Shown in pieces: positions 1-8,682 of a stretch of DNA of 64,000 bases (position 1 is its first letter; each line of letters begins with the position of its first letter). The notes beneath the pieces were generated by a model. The model ran no database searches and was not told where the DNA came from. It saw only the letters and a program-made list of their open reading frames with translations. The translations under genes and the position numbers were made by a program. Source of the DNA: Agromyces sp. G08B096 (GTDB lineage Bacteria; Actinomycetota; Actinomycetes; Actinomycetales; Microbacteriaceae); assembly GCF_040267705.1 (NCBI RefSeq), contig NZ_CP158374.1, positions 3,162,001-3,226,000 on the forward strand, written 5' to 3'.

Positions 1-323
1 TCGCGCACGGCGCCCGTGGCGAAGATCACGGCGTTGTAGTGGCGCTTGAGGTCGTCGAGGGTGAGGTCCTCGCCGAAGCGCACGTTGCCGAAGATGCGGA
101 TGTCACCCCGGTCGAGCACCTCGCGGAGCGCGGTGATGATGCCCTTGATGCGCGGGTGGTCGGGCGCCACGCCGTACCGCACGAGGCCGTAGGGAGCCGG
201 GAGGTGGTCGAACAGGTCGATCGAGACGTCGAAGTTCCGTTCCGCCTTGAGCAGGATGTCGGCGGCGTAGATGCCGGCGGGTCCGGCGCCGATGATGGCC
301 AGGCGCAGCTTGTTCCTCGTCAC
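1..323 (-). CDS. fprA: Ferredoxin-NADP+ reductase, FprA/adrenodoxin-reductase type (N-terminal part)
   Basis: Only the first 107 codons are present; the gene runs off the left edge. The enzyme moves electrons between NADPH and ferredoxin through bound FAD. Visible are the N-terminal FAD-binding motif IIGAGPAG (residues 10-17) and the block PYGLVRYGVAPDHPRIKG (about 44-61), which is characteristic of the adrenodoxin-reductase-like family and not of plant-type FNRs. The GTG start at 323 is preceded by an AGGAGAG ribosome-binding sequence about ten bases upstream. The 5' end lies 14 bp from the stop of the upstream polyprenyl synthase gene on the same strand, so the two may be cotranscribed. The C-terminal NADP-binding half cannot be checked. 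Confidence 0.85.
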   Translation of the reverse strand, partial: MTRNKLRLAIIGAGPAGIYAADILLKAERNFDVSIDLFDHLPAPYGLVRYGVAPDHPRIKGIITALREVLDRGDIRIFGNVRFGEDLTLDDLKRHYNAVIFATGAVR

Positions 324-337
324 GGGTTCGGTCTCTC

Positions 338-1459
338 CTAGTTGGATCGTTCGACGATGGTGTCGGCGAAGCGCGTGAGCGCCTTCTTCACGGGGCCCTC
401 GGGCAGCGGCGCGAGCGCATCGACCGCGTCGCGGGCCCAGCGGTGCGCCTCGTCGAGGGTGGCGCGGGTCGCCTCATGATCGCGGAGCTCCGCGACGATC
501 GCGTCGACCGTCTGCGCCGAGGGCACGATGCGGGATGCCTGGGTGTTGGTGTCGAACGCGTCGGCGGCGGCCGCTGGGTCGGGCGGCATGACGTCGCGCT
601 CGATGCGCGCGAGCAGGGCGGCGGAGGAGGCATCCGTCTTCGCCAGTTCGCGCAGCCGCAGCAGCGGCAGCGTGACGACGCCGGCGCGCAGGTCGGTGCC
701 CGGCACCTTGCCGGTGGCCGCGGGGCTCGGCGAGAGGTCGATGACGTCGTCGATGAGCTGGAACGCGACGCCGATCTTCTCGCCGAACGCCACGATGGGC
801 GCCTGGTACGCGGGGTCGGCGTTGGAGAAGATGATGCCCGACTGGGCGGCGGCGGCGATGAGCGAGCCGGTCTTGTCGGCGAGCACCTGGATGTAGTGCG
901 CGATGGGGTCTTCGTGGCCCTGCGGCCCCACGGTCTCGTGCAGCTGCCCGAGCACGAGCCGCTCGAACGTGTCGGCCTGCATGCGGATGGCCCGCTCGCC
1001 GAGCCGCGCCATGAGCTGGCTCGCGCGGGCGAACAGCAGGTCGCCGGTGAGGATGGCCACCGAGTTGCCCCACACGGTCTGCGCGCTCGGGACGCCGCGG
1101 CGGCGCTCGGACTCGTCCATGACGTCGTCGTGGTACAGGCTCGCGAGGTGGGTGATCTCGATCGCCTCGGCGGCGGTGACGACGTCGTCGGTCACACCGT
1201 CGCCGAGCTGCGCGGTGAGGAGGGTCAGCATGGGCCGCACGCGCTTGCCGCCGGCGTCGAGCAGGTACCTCGCGGACGTGCCGGCGATCGGATCGGCGTA
1301 GCTGACCTCGCGCACGAGACCCGCCTCGACGCGGTCGAGCCCGTCGTCGATCGCCCTGGCCATGGCCCGATCGGCCGCGGAGGCGAAGACGCGCTCGCTC
1401 AGCCCGAGGTTGGCGGCGAGCGAGGAGCCGCGACGCGCGACCGGGAGGCTCGGTTTCAC
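338..1459 (-). CDS. Polyprenyl diphosphate synthase (menaquinone side chain)
   Basis: Trans-isoprenyl diphosphate synthase, 373 residues. It condenses isopentenyl diphosphate onto an allylic diphosphate to make the long prenyl tail later attached by MenA. Both aspartate-rich metal-binding motifs are present: DDVMDE in the LYHDDVMDES block (about 109-118) and DDVID in FQLIDDVIDLS (about 233-243). The GGKRVRP substrate-binding motif lies near residue 70. Chain length (hepta-, octa- or nona-prenyl) cannot be read from sequence alone. The GTG start is supported by a -10-like TAGGCT on the minus strand (1467-1472) seven bases upstream, which predicts a leaderless transcript. The neighbour upstream is menG, consistent with a menaquinone role. 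Confidence 0.9.
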   Translation of the reverse strand: MKPSLPVARRGSSLAANLGLSERVFASAADRAMARAIDDGLDRVEAGLVREVSYADPIAGTSARYLLDAGGKRVRPMLTLLTAQLGDGVTDDVVTAAEAIEITHLASLYHDDVMDESERRRGVPSAQTVWGNSVAILTGDLLFARASQLMARLGERAIRMQADTFERLVLGQLHETVGPQGHEDPIAHYIQVLADKTGSLIAAAAQSGIIFSNADPAYQAPIVAFGEKIGVAFQLIDDVIDLSPSPAATGKVPGTDLRAGVVTLPLLRLRELAKTDASSAALLARIERDVMPPDPAAAADAFDTNTQASRIVPSAQTVDAIVAELRDHEATRATLDEAHRWARDAVDALAPLPEGPVKKALTRFADTIVERSN

Positions 1460-1513
1460 GATCCCCAGCCTACCGGGGCGGTCGCTGAGCGGTTGCCGCG
1501 TGCCGTCCGCTGG

Positions 1514-2218
1514 TCAGCTGGGCTTTCTGGCGCGATGCAGCGCGACCACGCCGAGGGTGAGGTTGCGCCACTGCACGTCGCGCCAGCCCGCCTCGCGGAG
1601 CCAGCCCGCGAGGGTGCGCTGGTCGGGCCAGGCGTTGATCGACTCGTTGAGGTAGTCGTAGGCGGTGTCGTTGGAGCTCGAGAGCCGCACGAGCGGCGGC
1701 ATGACGTACCGCTGGTAGAACCCGTAGCCAGCACGCACGAGCCCGACCGGCGGGTGCGAGAACTCGCAGATGACGAGGCGGCCGCCGGGCCTCGTCACCC
1801 GAAGGAACTCCGCGAGGGCGAGCTTCGGCTCGTTGACGTTGCGCAGGCCGAAGGAGATGGTGACGGCGTCGAACTCGTCGTCGCCGAACGGCAGCGCGGT
1901 GGCGTCGGCCTCGACGAAGACGAGGTTCGGCACGTGCGCCTGGCGGCGCCGCCCGACCTCGATCATTCCGGGCGAGAAATCGGCGGCGACGACCGAGGCG
2001 CCCGACTTGGCGAGGCTCGCGCTCGAGGTGCCCGTGCCGGCCGCGACATCCAGGATCTTCTCGCCGCGCTTCGGGTCGACCGCGCGCGTCGTGGCGACGC
2101 GCCAGAGGGGTGCGTTGCCGACGGAGAGCACGGTGTTCGTGCGGTCGTACCCAGCGGCGACGCGGTCGAACATCGCGGACACCTGCGAGGGGTCTTTGCC
2201 GAGGTCTGCGCGGGTCAT
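1514..2218 (-). CDS. menG: Demethylmenaquinone methyltransferase (UbiE/MenG)
   Basis: A 234-residue class I SAM-dependent methyltransferase that performs the last step of menaquinone synthesis, methylating demethylmenaquinone. The N-terminal block VSAMFDRVAAGYDRTN (about 13-28) is the classic UbiE signature. The SAM-binding glycine motif DVAAGTGT follows near residue 60. The second UbiE signature appears as TISFGLRNV near 130 and the third as RPGGRLVICEFSHP near 150. Length is normal for the family. The ATG start at 2218 is placed by TAGACT on the minus strand (2225-2230) six bases upstream, suggesting a leaderless message. It lies 54 bp upstream of the polyprenyl synthase gene on the same strand. 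Confidence 0.95.
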   Translation of the reverse strand: MTRADLGKDPSQVSAMFDRVAAGYDRTNTVLSVGNAPLWRVATTRAVDPKRGEKILDVAAGTGTSSASLAKSGASVVAADFSPGMIEVGRRRQAHVPNLVFVEADATALPFGDDEFDAVTISFGLRNVNEPKLALAEFLRVTRPGGRLVICEFSHPPVGLVRAGYGFYQRYVMPPLVRLSSSNDTAYDYLNESINAWPDQRTLAGWLREAGWRDVQWRNLTLGVVALHRARKPS

Positions 2219-2341
2219 CCTCCGAGTCTACGGCGGGCGGGAATGCCCCGCCCGTGCGCCTCGTTCTCTCTCAGTGACGCTCGGCCCACGCCGGGCGTCG
2301 CGCACGCCGCGTGGTGTGCGCACGCCCATCGAGAGGAACAC

Positions 2342-2626
2342 ATGCAGGCCATCTGGAACGGCGCCGTCATCACCGACTCCGACGCCACGGTCGTGGTCGA
2401 GGGCAACCACTACTTCCCCCGCGAGGCGATCGACGAGCGCTACTTCGCGCCGAGCGAGAACCGCTCCGTCTGCCACTGGAAGGGCACGGCGTCGTACTTC
2501 CACGTCGAGGTCGACGGCAAGCGCAACCCGAATGCCGCGTGGTTCTACCCCGAGCCGTCGCCCGCCGCGGCCGAGATCGCCGGGCACGTGGCGTTCTGGC
2601 ACGGCGTCGACGTCGTCGACGCCTGA
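2342..2626 (+). CDS. DUF427 domain protein
   Basis: A 94-residue protein formed of a single DUF427 domain, an all-beta fold of unknown biochemical role common in actinobacteria. Recognisable family features are the N-terminal MQAIWNGAVIADS-like start, the NHYFPREAI motif around 30 and the SVCHWKGTASYFHV block around 49-62. The start is chosen at the ATG preceded by GAGAGGAAC at a suitable distance; longer in-frame extensions overlap the divergent menG promoter and are not protein-like. It stands between menG (divergent) and menF (downstream, same strand). No catalytic role is assigned. Confidence 0.85.
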   Translation: MQAIWNGAVITDSDATVVVEGNHYFPREAIDERYFAPSENRSVCHWKGTASYFHVEVDGKRNPNAAWFYPEPSPAAAEIAGHVAFWHGVDVVDA

Positions 2627-2700
2627 GCGCCGGGTCGCGGCGACGCGAGCGGAGCGGGCGTCGCGGGCAGCGGCCCGCTCCCCCGACGTAGGCTGATCCG

Positions 2701-3999
2701 GTGAACCACACGGATGCCACGGCGCCGGGCGCCGCCGAGCCGCGGCTCGTCGTGCGCACCTTCCCCGTCGACGAGACCGAGCCGCTCATCCCCCGCACCG
2801 ACCCGCGCAACCCCCTCGTGTGGTTGCGTCGCGGCGAGGGCATCGTGGGGCTCGGCGAGGTGCTGCGGATCGAGTCGAACGGCCGCACCCGCGTGGAGGA
2901 CGCCGCAGCGGCGTGGACCGAGCTCGCCTCCCGGGCCGAGGTCGACGACCGCGTGGGCCTGCCCGGCACCGGCCTCGTCGCCTTCGGCGCGTTCGCCTTC
3001 GCCGACGACTCGGCCGCGACGAGCACGCTCATCGTGCCCGAGCTCGTCCTCGGACGCCGCGACGGCCGAGCCTGGGTGACGCGCATCGGCCTCGCAACGG
3101 GCGACCCCGAGGCGACGGCCGGCGCGGGCGTCGTCCCGGACGAGGCCGTCATCCCCGAGCCGGCTCCGAAGCGCAAGGTCCCGCGCGTGACGTTCGCGCC
3201 CGGGAGCGTGCCGCCGGCGGCATACGAGTCCGCCGTGGCCGAGGCGGTCCGGCGGATCGACGCCGGCGACCTCGAGAAGGTGGTGCTCGCACGCCAGCTC
3301 GTCGGACGGCTCGACGAGGAGGACGGCCTGCGCGCGACCATCTCCCGCCTCGCCGAGGACTACCCAGACACCTGGGTCTTCGCCGTCGACGGGCTCATCG
3401 GCGCCAGCCCCGAAACCCTCGTCCGCGTCGACCACGGCCAGGTGTCGGCCCGCGTGCTCGCAGGCACGGCGTCCCGCGGGGCGGGCGAGGCCTCCGACCG
3501 CGAACGCGCCCTGACGCTCGCGAGCTCGCCGAAGGACCTCGCCGAGCACGCCCTCGCGGTCGCGAGCGCCGTGAAACGACTCGCCCCGCACACCGCCAGG
3601 CTCGATGCGAGCCCCGAGCCGTTCACGCTGCAGCTGCCCAACCTGTGGCATCTGGCGACCGACCTCAAGGGCACGCTGGGCGACGGCTCGAGCTCGCTCG
3701 ACCTCGTCCGTGCGGTGCATCCGACGGCCGCGGTGGCGGGCACGCCGCGGCGGGTGGCGATCGCGACGCTCGCCGAGCTCGAGGGGTTCGATCGCGGCCG
3801 CTACGCCGGCCCCGTGGGCTGGATCGACGGCGACGGCGACGGCGAGTGGGCCATCGCGCTCCGCTGCGCCCAGGTCGACGGCGACGGAACGGTCACCGCA
3901 TATGCGGGCTGCGGCATCGTCCACGATTCGGTGCCCGCCGACGAGCTCGCGGAGACCGACATGAAGTTCCGGCCGATCGTCGAGGCGTTCGGCGGCTGA
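2701..3999 (+). CDS. menF: Isochorismate synthase MenF
   Basis: Chorismate-utilising enzyme of 432 residues that converts chorismate to isochorismate, the entry step of menaquinone synthesis. The C-terminal two thirds is the chorismate-binding fold. It shows the segment RRIDAGDLEKVVLARQ (about 186), FAVDGLIGASPETLVRV (about 226-242), the magnesium-binding HPTAAVAGTPR segment (about 340), and the terminal block YAGPVGWIDGDGDGEWAIALR with the C-terminal GCGIV loop. Use in menaquinone rather than siderophore synthesis is inferred from the surrounding men genes. The GTG start is supported by TAGGCT at 2689-2694, six bases before the start, predicting a leaderless mRNA. No anthranilate synthase partner is adjacent. 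Confidence 0.88.
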   Translation: MNHTDATAPGAAEPRLVVRTFPVDETEPLIPRTDPRNPLVWLRRGEGIVGLGEVLRIESNGRTRVEDAAAAWTELASRAEVDDRVGLPGTGLVAFGAFAFADDSAATSTLIVPELVLGRRDGRAWVTRIGLATGDPEATAGAGVVPDEAVIPEPAPKRKVPRVTFAPGSVPPAAYESAVAEAVRRIDAGDLEKVVLARQLVGRLDEEDGLRATISRLAEDYPDTWVFAVDGLIGASPETLVRVDHGQVSARVLAGTASRGAGEASDRERALTLASSPKDLAEHALAVASAVKRLAPHTARLDASPEPFTLQLPNLWHLATDLKGTLGDGSSSLDLVRAVHPTAAVAGTPRRVAIATLAELEGFDRGRYAGPVGWIDGDGDGEWAIALRCAQVDGDGTVTAYAGCGIVHDSVPADELAETDMKFRPIVEAFGG

Positions 4000-4005
4000 G
4001 GCCGG

Positions 4006-4860
4006 TCAGCTCGCGAGCAGCCGCGCCTTCTGTTCCGCCACGTCGTAGTCGGCCGCCGGCCACTCCAGCTGCATGGCCTCGAGCGCGTCGATGAGCAGGT
4101 GCTGGACCGCGAGTCGGGCGTACCACTTCCGGTCGGCGGGGACGACGTACCACGGGGCATCCGCCGTCGAGGTGCGGTCGAAGGCGACCTGGTAGGCCTC
4201 CGCGTACCCCTCCCACCGTTCGCGCTCGTCGAGGTCGCCTGGGTTGAACTTCCAGTGCTTGTCTGGCCGTTCGAGGCGTTCGAGCAGGCGTCTGCCCTGC
4301 TCCTCGCGCGAGAGGTGCAGCATGACCTTGATGATCGTGGTGCCCGTCGCCGCGACCTCGGACTCGAACTCGTTGATGGCGTCGTAGCGGCGCTCGATCT
4401 CCTCCGGCGGTGCGAGCTCACGCACCCGCCCGATGAGCACGTCCTCGTAGTGCGAGCGGTCGAAGACGCCGATCATGCCGGCCTCGGGGAGCCGCTTCCT
4501 GATCCGCCAGAGGAAGTCGTGCGCGAGCTCCTCGTCGGTCGGCTTCTTGAACGCAGCGAGCTGGACGCCCTGCGGATCGACCGAGCCCATGACGTGCTTG
4601 ACGATGCCGCCTTTGCCCGCGGTGTCCATGGCCTGGAGCACGAGCAGGATCCGTCGTTCGTCGCCCATGCGGCTGTTGGCGAAGAGACGTTCTTGCAGGT
4701 CGGCGAGCAGCTTCGCGCCCTCGGCGAGCGCCCGGTGCCCGGCGGCCTTGTCGCCGTCGAACCCCGGATGCGCGTCGCTCGGCGCCTCCGCGAGTCGGAA
4801 GCCGGGCCCGACCCGCAGCAACGGCGCCGGGTCCTCGGTCCAGAACGGCTCACGGCTCAT
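4006..4860 (-). CDS. Polyphosphate kinase 2 family (PPK2) protein
   Basis: A 284-residue P-loop kinase of the PPK2 family, which transfers phosphate between polyphosphate and nucleotides. The Walker A-like motif appears as LQAMDTAGKGGIVKHVMG (about 70-87). The lid and Walker B regions follow as GVFDRSHYEDVLIGRV (about 122-137), with HLSREEQGRRLLERL and the KHWKFNPGDLDER block further on, all hallmarks of the family. Whether it favours AMP, ADP or both is not predictable here. The start is the ATG at 4860 preceded by GAGGGGAG. A much longer in-frame extension upstream is low-complexity antisense of menD and is rejected. The gene is convergent with menF, six bases apart. Confidence 0.9.
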   Translation of the reverse strand: MSREPFWTEDPAPLLRVGPGFRLAEAPSDAHPGFDGDKAAGHRALAEGAKLLADLQERLFANSRMGDERRILLVLQAMDTAGKGGIVKHVMGSVDPQGVQLAAFKKPTDEELAHDFLWRIRKRLPEAGMIGVFDRSHYEDVLIGRVRELAPPEEIERRYDAINEFESEVAATGTTIIKVMLHLSREEQGRRLLERLERPDKHWKFNPGDLDERERWEGYAEAYQVAFDRTSTADAPWYVVPADRKWYARLAVQHLLIDALEAMQLEWPAADYDVAEQKARLLAS

Positions 4861-4991
4861 CTCGACTCCCCTCGACTGGCTGGCGCTGCTCGGCTCAACC
4901 GGTTCGGGTTCGGGTTCGGATCGGATCGGCCACGCGCCGAGCCCTATCCTGCCCGGCCGGGGCTCGCCGTGTCGACGGGTCGACCGAGCGG

Positions 4992-6797
4992 CTACCGCGC
5001 GAGCGGCACCTCGAGGAGGGTCGGCGCAGCCACCGCCGTGCCGAGCACCGCCTCGAGCTCGCCGCGCGTCGTCGCCCGCGCGTACGTCCATCCGTACGCC
5101 GTCGCGAGGGCCGCGAGGTCGACGTGCTGCGGCGTGAACTGCACCCGGTCGAACGCCTCCGCCGGCGCGGATGCCGCGACCTCGAGCGAGTCGAAGATCG
5201 TGCCGCCGCCGTCGTTGCCGACGATGAGCTGGATCCGCGGGCGGTGCTCGCCGTCGCCGAGCAGCAGCGAGCCGACATCGTGCAGGAGGGTGAGGTCTCC
5301 GATGAGGGCGCGCGTCGTGCCGGGCTTCGCGTCGGGCTCGCGCTGGCTGGCGATGGCGATGCCGAGCGCGGTCGCGACCGTGCCGTCGATGCCCGCGAGG
5401 CCGCGGTTGGCGTGCGCCGCGATGCGCCGGCCGGCGACGACGCGGTCGGCGTCGCGGATGAGCCGGGATGCCCCGAACACGAGCCGATCGTGCGGCCACG
5501 TGGCCGCCCACACCGCCTCGACGAGCATGCGGCGGGTGACGGGCTCGCGGACCCGCGCGAGCTGCGCCTTGAGGTAGGCCCGCTGCGCGGCGAAGTCGGA
5601 GACATGGCCGGTCTCGTCGACACCGCTCAGCACGGGCGCGTCGCCGCGCGAGGCAACCGTGGTGCCCGGATCGGCCGCCTCGCCCGCGGCGAGGATCGCG
5701 CGGCTCGCGTGGACCCAGCGTCCGGTCCAGGCGCGCTCCTCGGCGGTCTGCTCGTGCGGTTCGGCGCGCACCGCGCGCTCGAACCGGCGCACGCGGTGGC
5801 CGGGGTTGAACCACTCGATGCCCGACGGCGCGACCGCGATCGCCTCGACGCCATCGCGCTGCACGAGCGACGGCACCTCGCGCGACAGCGTGGGATGCCC
5901 GAACACGACGACCCGCTCGACCTGATCGCCGAACCCGGGCTCCTGGATGAGCTCTCGGTAGGCCACGACGAGGTTCGGCCCGAAGTGCGCGCCGCTCGTC
6001 ACCTCGGCCGCGAGCGGCCAGCCGCCGGCGCGGGCGAACGCCTCGGCCTCGGGTCCGGCCCCGGCGCCCGCGATGACGAGGGTCCTCGGCCCGGCGGTGA
6101 TCACGGCGGCGGCGCCGGCGGCGTCGGGGCCCGGGCGCTGCTCGGCGAGCGTCGCGCGGCGCGCCTCGACGGCCGCCCGATCGACGGCGACCGCGGCCGA
6201 CAACGGTTCGACGAGCTGCAGGTTCAGGTGCACGGGGCCCGGCCCGGGATGGGCGATGGCCGCGCCGCGGTCGTCGACGCCCTGGGAGGCGTCGACCGCG
6301 CGCCGGGCGAGCCGGCGCGCGGCGTCGCGTTCATCGGCCGCGCCGCTCGGCGCGGTGACATCCCGCTCGTACCGCACGGCCCCCGCGAAGATGCCGGGCT
6401 GCATGGTGGTCTGGTTCGAGCGGATGCCCCGGAGCTCCGCCGGACGGTCGGCCGTGACGGCGATGAGCGGCACGCCCGAGTGGTGGGCTTCGAGCACCGC
6501 CGGGTGGAGGTTCGCGACGGCCGTGCCCGACGTGGTGATGACGACCGCCGGGCGACCCGTCTCGACGGCGAGCCCGAGCGCGAGAAACCCCGCGCCCCGC
6601 TCATCGATGCGTACGTGCAGGCGCACGAGGCCGGCACGCTCGAGCTCGGCCGCGGCGAGCGCGAGGGCTTGGGACCGCGAGCCCGGCGCGACGACCAGGT
6701 CGGTCACGCCGAGTGCGACGAACTCCGCGAGCAGCGCGAGCGCGAACTCGGCGGCGGGCGACTCGCGGGAGGGGCGCTCGTGACCGGGCTCAGCCAT
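4992..6797 (-). CDS. menD: 2-succinyl-5-enolpyruvyl-6-hydroxy-3-cyclohexene-1-carboxylate synthase (MenD)
   Basis: Thiamine-diphosphate enzyme of 601 residues that adds a succinic semialdehyde unit, derived from 2-oxoglutarate, to isochorismate. The N-terminal pyrimidine-binding domain carries [14 protein letters not shown] (about 35-48), [13 protein letters not shown] and the [13 protein letters not shown] block (about 83-95). The C-terminal domain shows the ThDP/Mg-binding segment [15 protein letters not shown] near 530. Length is slightly above the usual 550-580 residues. The ATG at 6797 overlaps the stop of the upstream PLDc_N gene (6790-6797), suggesting translational coupling. The enzyme follows MenF in the pathway. 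Confidence 0.95.
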   Translation of the reverse strand: MAEPGHERPSRESPAAEFALALLAEFVALGVTDLVVAPGSRSQALALAAAELERAGLVRLHVRIDERGAGFLALGLAVETGRPAVVITTSGTAVANLHPAVLEAHHSGVPLIAVTADRPAELRGIRSNQTTMQPGIFAGAVRYERDVTAPSGAADERDAARRLARRAVDASQGVDDRGAAIAHPGPGPVHLNLQLVEPLSAAVAVDRAAVEARRATLAEQRPGPDAAGAAAVITAGPRTLVIAGAGAGPEAEAFARAGGWPLAAEVTSGAHFGPNLVVAYRELIQEPGFGDQVERVVVFGHPTLSREVPSLVQRDGVEAIAVAPSGIEWFNPGHRVRRFERAVRAEPHEQTAEERAWTGRWVHASRAILAAGEAADPGTTVASRGDAPVLSGVDETGHVSDFAAQRAYLKAQLARVREPVTRRMLVEAVWAATWPHDRLVFGASRLIRDADRVVAGRRIAAHANRGLAGIDGTVATALGIAIASQREPDAKPGTTRALIGDLTLLHDVGSLLLGDGEHRPRIQLIVGNDGGGTIFDSLEVAASAPAEAFDRVQFTPQHVDLAALATAYGWTYARATTRGELEAVLGTAVAAPTLLEVPLAR

Positions 6798-7245
6798 TCG
6801 GCCGGCCGGTCGAACCGGAGTCCCCGGGGTCTGGCGCGTCGGGCCGCTTGTGCTCGTGCGGTGCGCCGGGGCCGTCGGCGCCTCGGCCCTCGGCATCGGT
6901 GCCGGCATCGCCCGGCTCCGAGTCGAGGTCGGCGAGCTCCTGCTCCAGCCGGCGGATGCGCTCCTCCTGCTCGGCGTCGCGCTCGAGCCGGCGGAGGAAC
7001 TCGGTGTCGTCGTCGGGCGCGACCTGTCCGCCGCGCGGCACGCCACGGGCCGCGCCGCGGGCCCGACCGCGACCGATGATGAACCACAGCGCGGCGCCGA
7101 TGACCGGCACGAGGAGGATGACCACGATCCACCACCCGCGAGGGAGGCCGCGGATGCGCGACCGATCGAACAGCGCGCAGTCCACGACGGCGTAGATCAT
7201 GAAGACCACGGCCGCGACCACCAAGGGGATGGCGAGCCTGACCAT
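6790..7245 (-). CDS. Small membrane protein with PLDc_N domain
   Basis: A 151-residue protein. The first 60 residues contain two membrane helices ([19 protein letters not shown] and [20 protein letters not shown]) with the PLDc_N signature [18 protein letters not shown] between them. This domain is the N-terminal membrane anchor of cardiolipin synthases but also occurs alone, as here. The remainder is a charged, probably helical stretch ([20 protein letters not shown]) and a disordered Pro/Asp/Gly-rich tail. The ATG is preceded by TACACT on the minus strand (7252-7257) at six bases, a leaderless signature. It overlaps the start of menD by 8 bp and is likely cotranscribed with it. Function unknown. 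Confidence 0.8.
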   Translation of the reverse strand: MVRLAIPLVVAAVVFMIYAVVDCALFDRSRIRGLPRGWWIVVILLVPVIGAALWFIIGRGRARGAARGVPRGGQVAPDDDTEFLRRLERDAEQEERIRRLEQELADLDSEPGDAGTDAEGRGADGPGAPHEHKRPDAPDPGDSGSTGRPNG

Positions 7246-7320
7246 GCCCCAAGTGTAGGCACGTTCGGCTCACGGTCGGCTGGGAGCGCTCGCCCAGGTC
7301 GCCGCGCCTACACTGTCAGG

Positions 7321-7599
7321 GTGAAATCCGCCCCCGCCTGGCTCTGGTACACCGTCCTGCGCGTGCTGCTGTTCGCCGTGCCGTTCGCGGTGCTGATGCT
7401 CTCGGGCGTGGTCTGGTGGCTCTCGGCGATCGTGGCGGCGCTGTTCGGCCTCGCCGCATCCGCGGTGTTCCTGCGGAAGCAGCGGGACCAGATCTCCCGC
7501 GACCTGTACGCGGTCCGTCACCGCGAGCGCCCGGCGGTCACGGCCGACGACGAGGCCGAGGACTCGGCGATCGAGTCGCGCGAGCGCGCCGCCGAGTAG
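7321..7599 (+). CDS. DUF4229 small membrane protein
   Basis: A 92-residue protein with two predicted membrane helices: LWYTVLRVLLFAVPFAVLML (about 8-27) and VWWLSAIVAALFGLAASAVFL (about 31-51). A charged cytoplasmic tail follows, containing the DUF4229-like segment RKQRDQISRDLYAVR. Proteins of this family are often found beside menA in actinobacteria; here menA lies just downstream on the opposite strand. The GTG start is set by TACACT at 7309-7314, six bases upstream, so the mRNA is probably leaderless. The role is unknown; location next to men genes suggests, but does not show, a link to quinone or membrane biology. Confidence 0.8.
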   Translation: MKSAPAWLWYTVLRVLLFAVPFAVLMLSGVVWWLSAIVAALFGLAASAVFLRKQRDQISRDLYAVRHRERPAVTADDEAEDSAIESRERAAE

Positions 7600-7653
7600 C
7601 CGAGCGGGCGCACACAGCCGAGCCGGCGAGCCGCACGGCACCGCGGCCGGCGC

Positions 7654-8649
7654 CTACAACGCGAAGACCAGTCCGAGGCCGATGCCGTAGACGAGCGAGG
7701 TGAGGCTCGCCAGCTGGAGCGCGGTGATGAGCTCCCGCGGCGTGCGCCCCCAGATGACGATGATGCACGCGGGGATCGCCGCGAGGAGCGCGAACAGCAC
7801 GAGCACCGCCGCCGGGTAGAGCAGCGCGAAGAACGCGACGAGCCCGAACGGCACGAGCATGAACACCGCGAAGAGGATGCGTCCGGCGAGGGGGCCGATG
7901 CGCACGGCGAGGGTGCGCTTGCCGGCGAGGCGGTCCTGTTCGACGTCGCGGAGGTTGTTGGCCATCAGCACCGCGCAGGCGATGAGCCCGACGCCGACGC
8001 CGCCGAGGATGGCCTCCAGGTTGACCGCCAGCGCCTGCACGTACGCCGAGCCGACCGTGGCGACCAGGCCGAAGAACACGAACACGACGAGCTCGCCGAG
8101 CCCGGCATAGCCGTAGGGCCGCTTGCCGCCGGTGTAGAACCAGGCCGCGACGATGGCGACCGCGCCGACGGCGAGGAACCACCACTGCTGGGTGATGATC
8201 GTGAGCGCCAGGCCGGCGAGGGCGGCGAGGGCGAAGAAGGCGAGGGCCACGGCGAGCACCTGCTTCGGCCGGGCGGCGCCCGAGCCGGTCAGCCGGGCCG
8301 GGCCGACCCGGTGGTCGTCGGTGCCGCGCACGCCGTCGGAGTAGTCGTTGGCGTAGTTCACGCCGATCTGCAGCGCGAGCGCGACGACGAGCGCGAGCAG
8401 CGCTCGCACCGGATGCCACGGCTCGTCGGGCAGCAGCACGACGCCGGCGCCGGTGCCGAGCGCGACGGGCGAGATCGCGAGCGGCAGGGTGCGCAGCCTG
8501 GCTCCGGCGATCCAGTCGGACGCCGTCGCCGGCCCCCGGGCGACCGTCGGGGCCGCGGCGGCCTTCGCGGGGTTGCCCGAGCGCCCACGGGTGCGCGAGC
8601 CGGATCGGGGGCTGGGGGGAGTCATCCGCTGCTGTCTCGGGCGTGCCAC
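7654..8649 (-). CDS. menA: 1,4-dihydroxy-2-naphthoate polyprenyltransferase (MenA)
   Basis: UbiA-superfamily integral membrane prenyltransferase that joins the polyprenyl tail to 1,4-dihydroxy-2-naphthoate, giving demethylmenaquinone. About 331 residues with eight or nine membrane helices. The MenA opening RLRTLPLAISPVALGTG is near residue 50. The first Asp-rich motif is NYANDYSDGVRGTDDHRVGPARLTGS (about 98-123), and the second lies in NNLRDVEQDRLAGKRTLAVRIG (about 225-246). The GTG start at 8649 is supported by TACGAT on the minus strand (8656-8661) six bases upstream; an internal ATG at 8625 is the alternative. It lies 33 bp after menE on the same strand. Confidence 0.95.
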   Translation of the reverse strand: MARPRQQRMTPPSPRSGSRTRGRSGNPAKAAAAPTVARGPATASDWIAGARLRTLPLAISPVALGTGAGVVLLPDEPWHPVRALLALVVALALQIGVNYANDYSDGVRGTDDHRVGPARLTGSGAARPKQVLAVALAFFALAALAGLALTIITQQWWFLAVGAVAIVAAWFYTGGKRPYGYAGLGELVVFVFFGLVATVGSAYVQALAVNLEAILGGVGVGLIACAVLMANNLRDVEQDRLAGKRTLAVRIGPLAGRILFAVFMLVPFGLVAFFALLYPAAVLVLFALLAAIPACIIVIWGRTPRELITALQLASLTSLVYGIGLGLVFAL

Positions 8650-8682
8650 CCGGCCATCGTAACGACGCCGGCTTGCCGGTTC

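Noticed and set aside
443..2341. Long plus-strand frame running into the DUF427 gene
   Set aside because: The part before 2342 is antisense to polyprenyl synthase and menG. The ribosome-binding sequence and family start point to ATG 2342.
4861..5814. N-terminal extension of the PPK2 gene
   Set aside because: In-frame but antisense to menD, extremely Arg/Ala-rich and not part of the family; ATG 4860 has a good ribosome-binding sequence.
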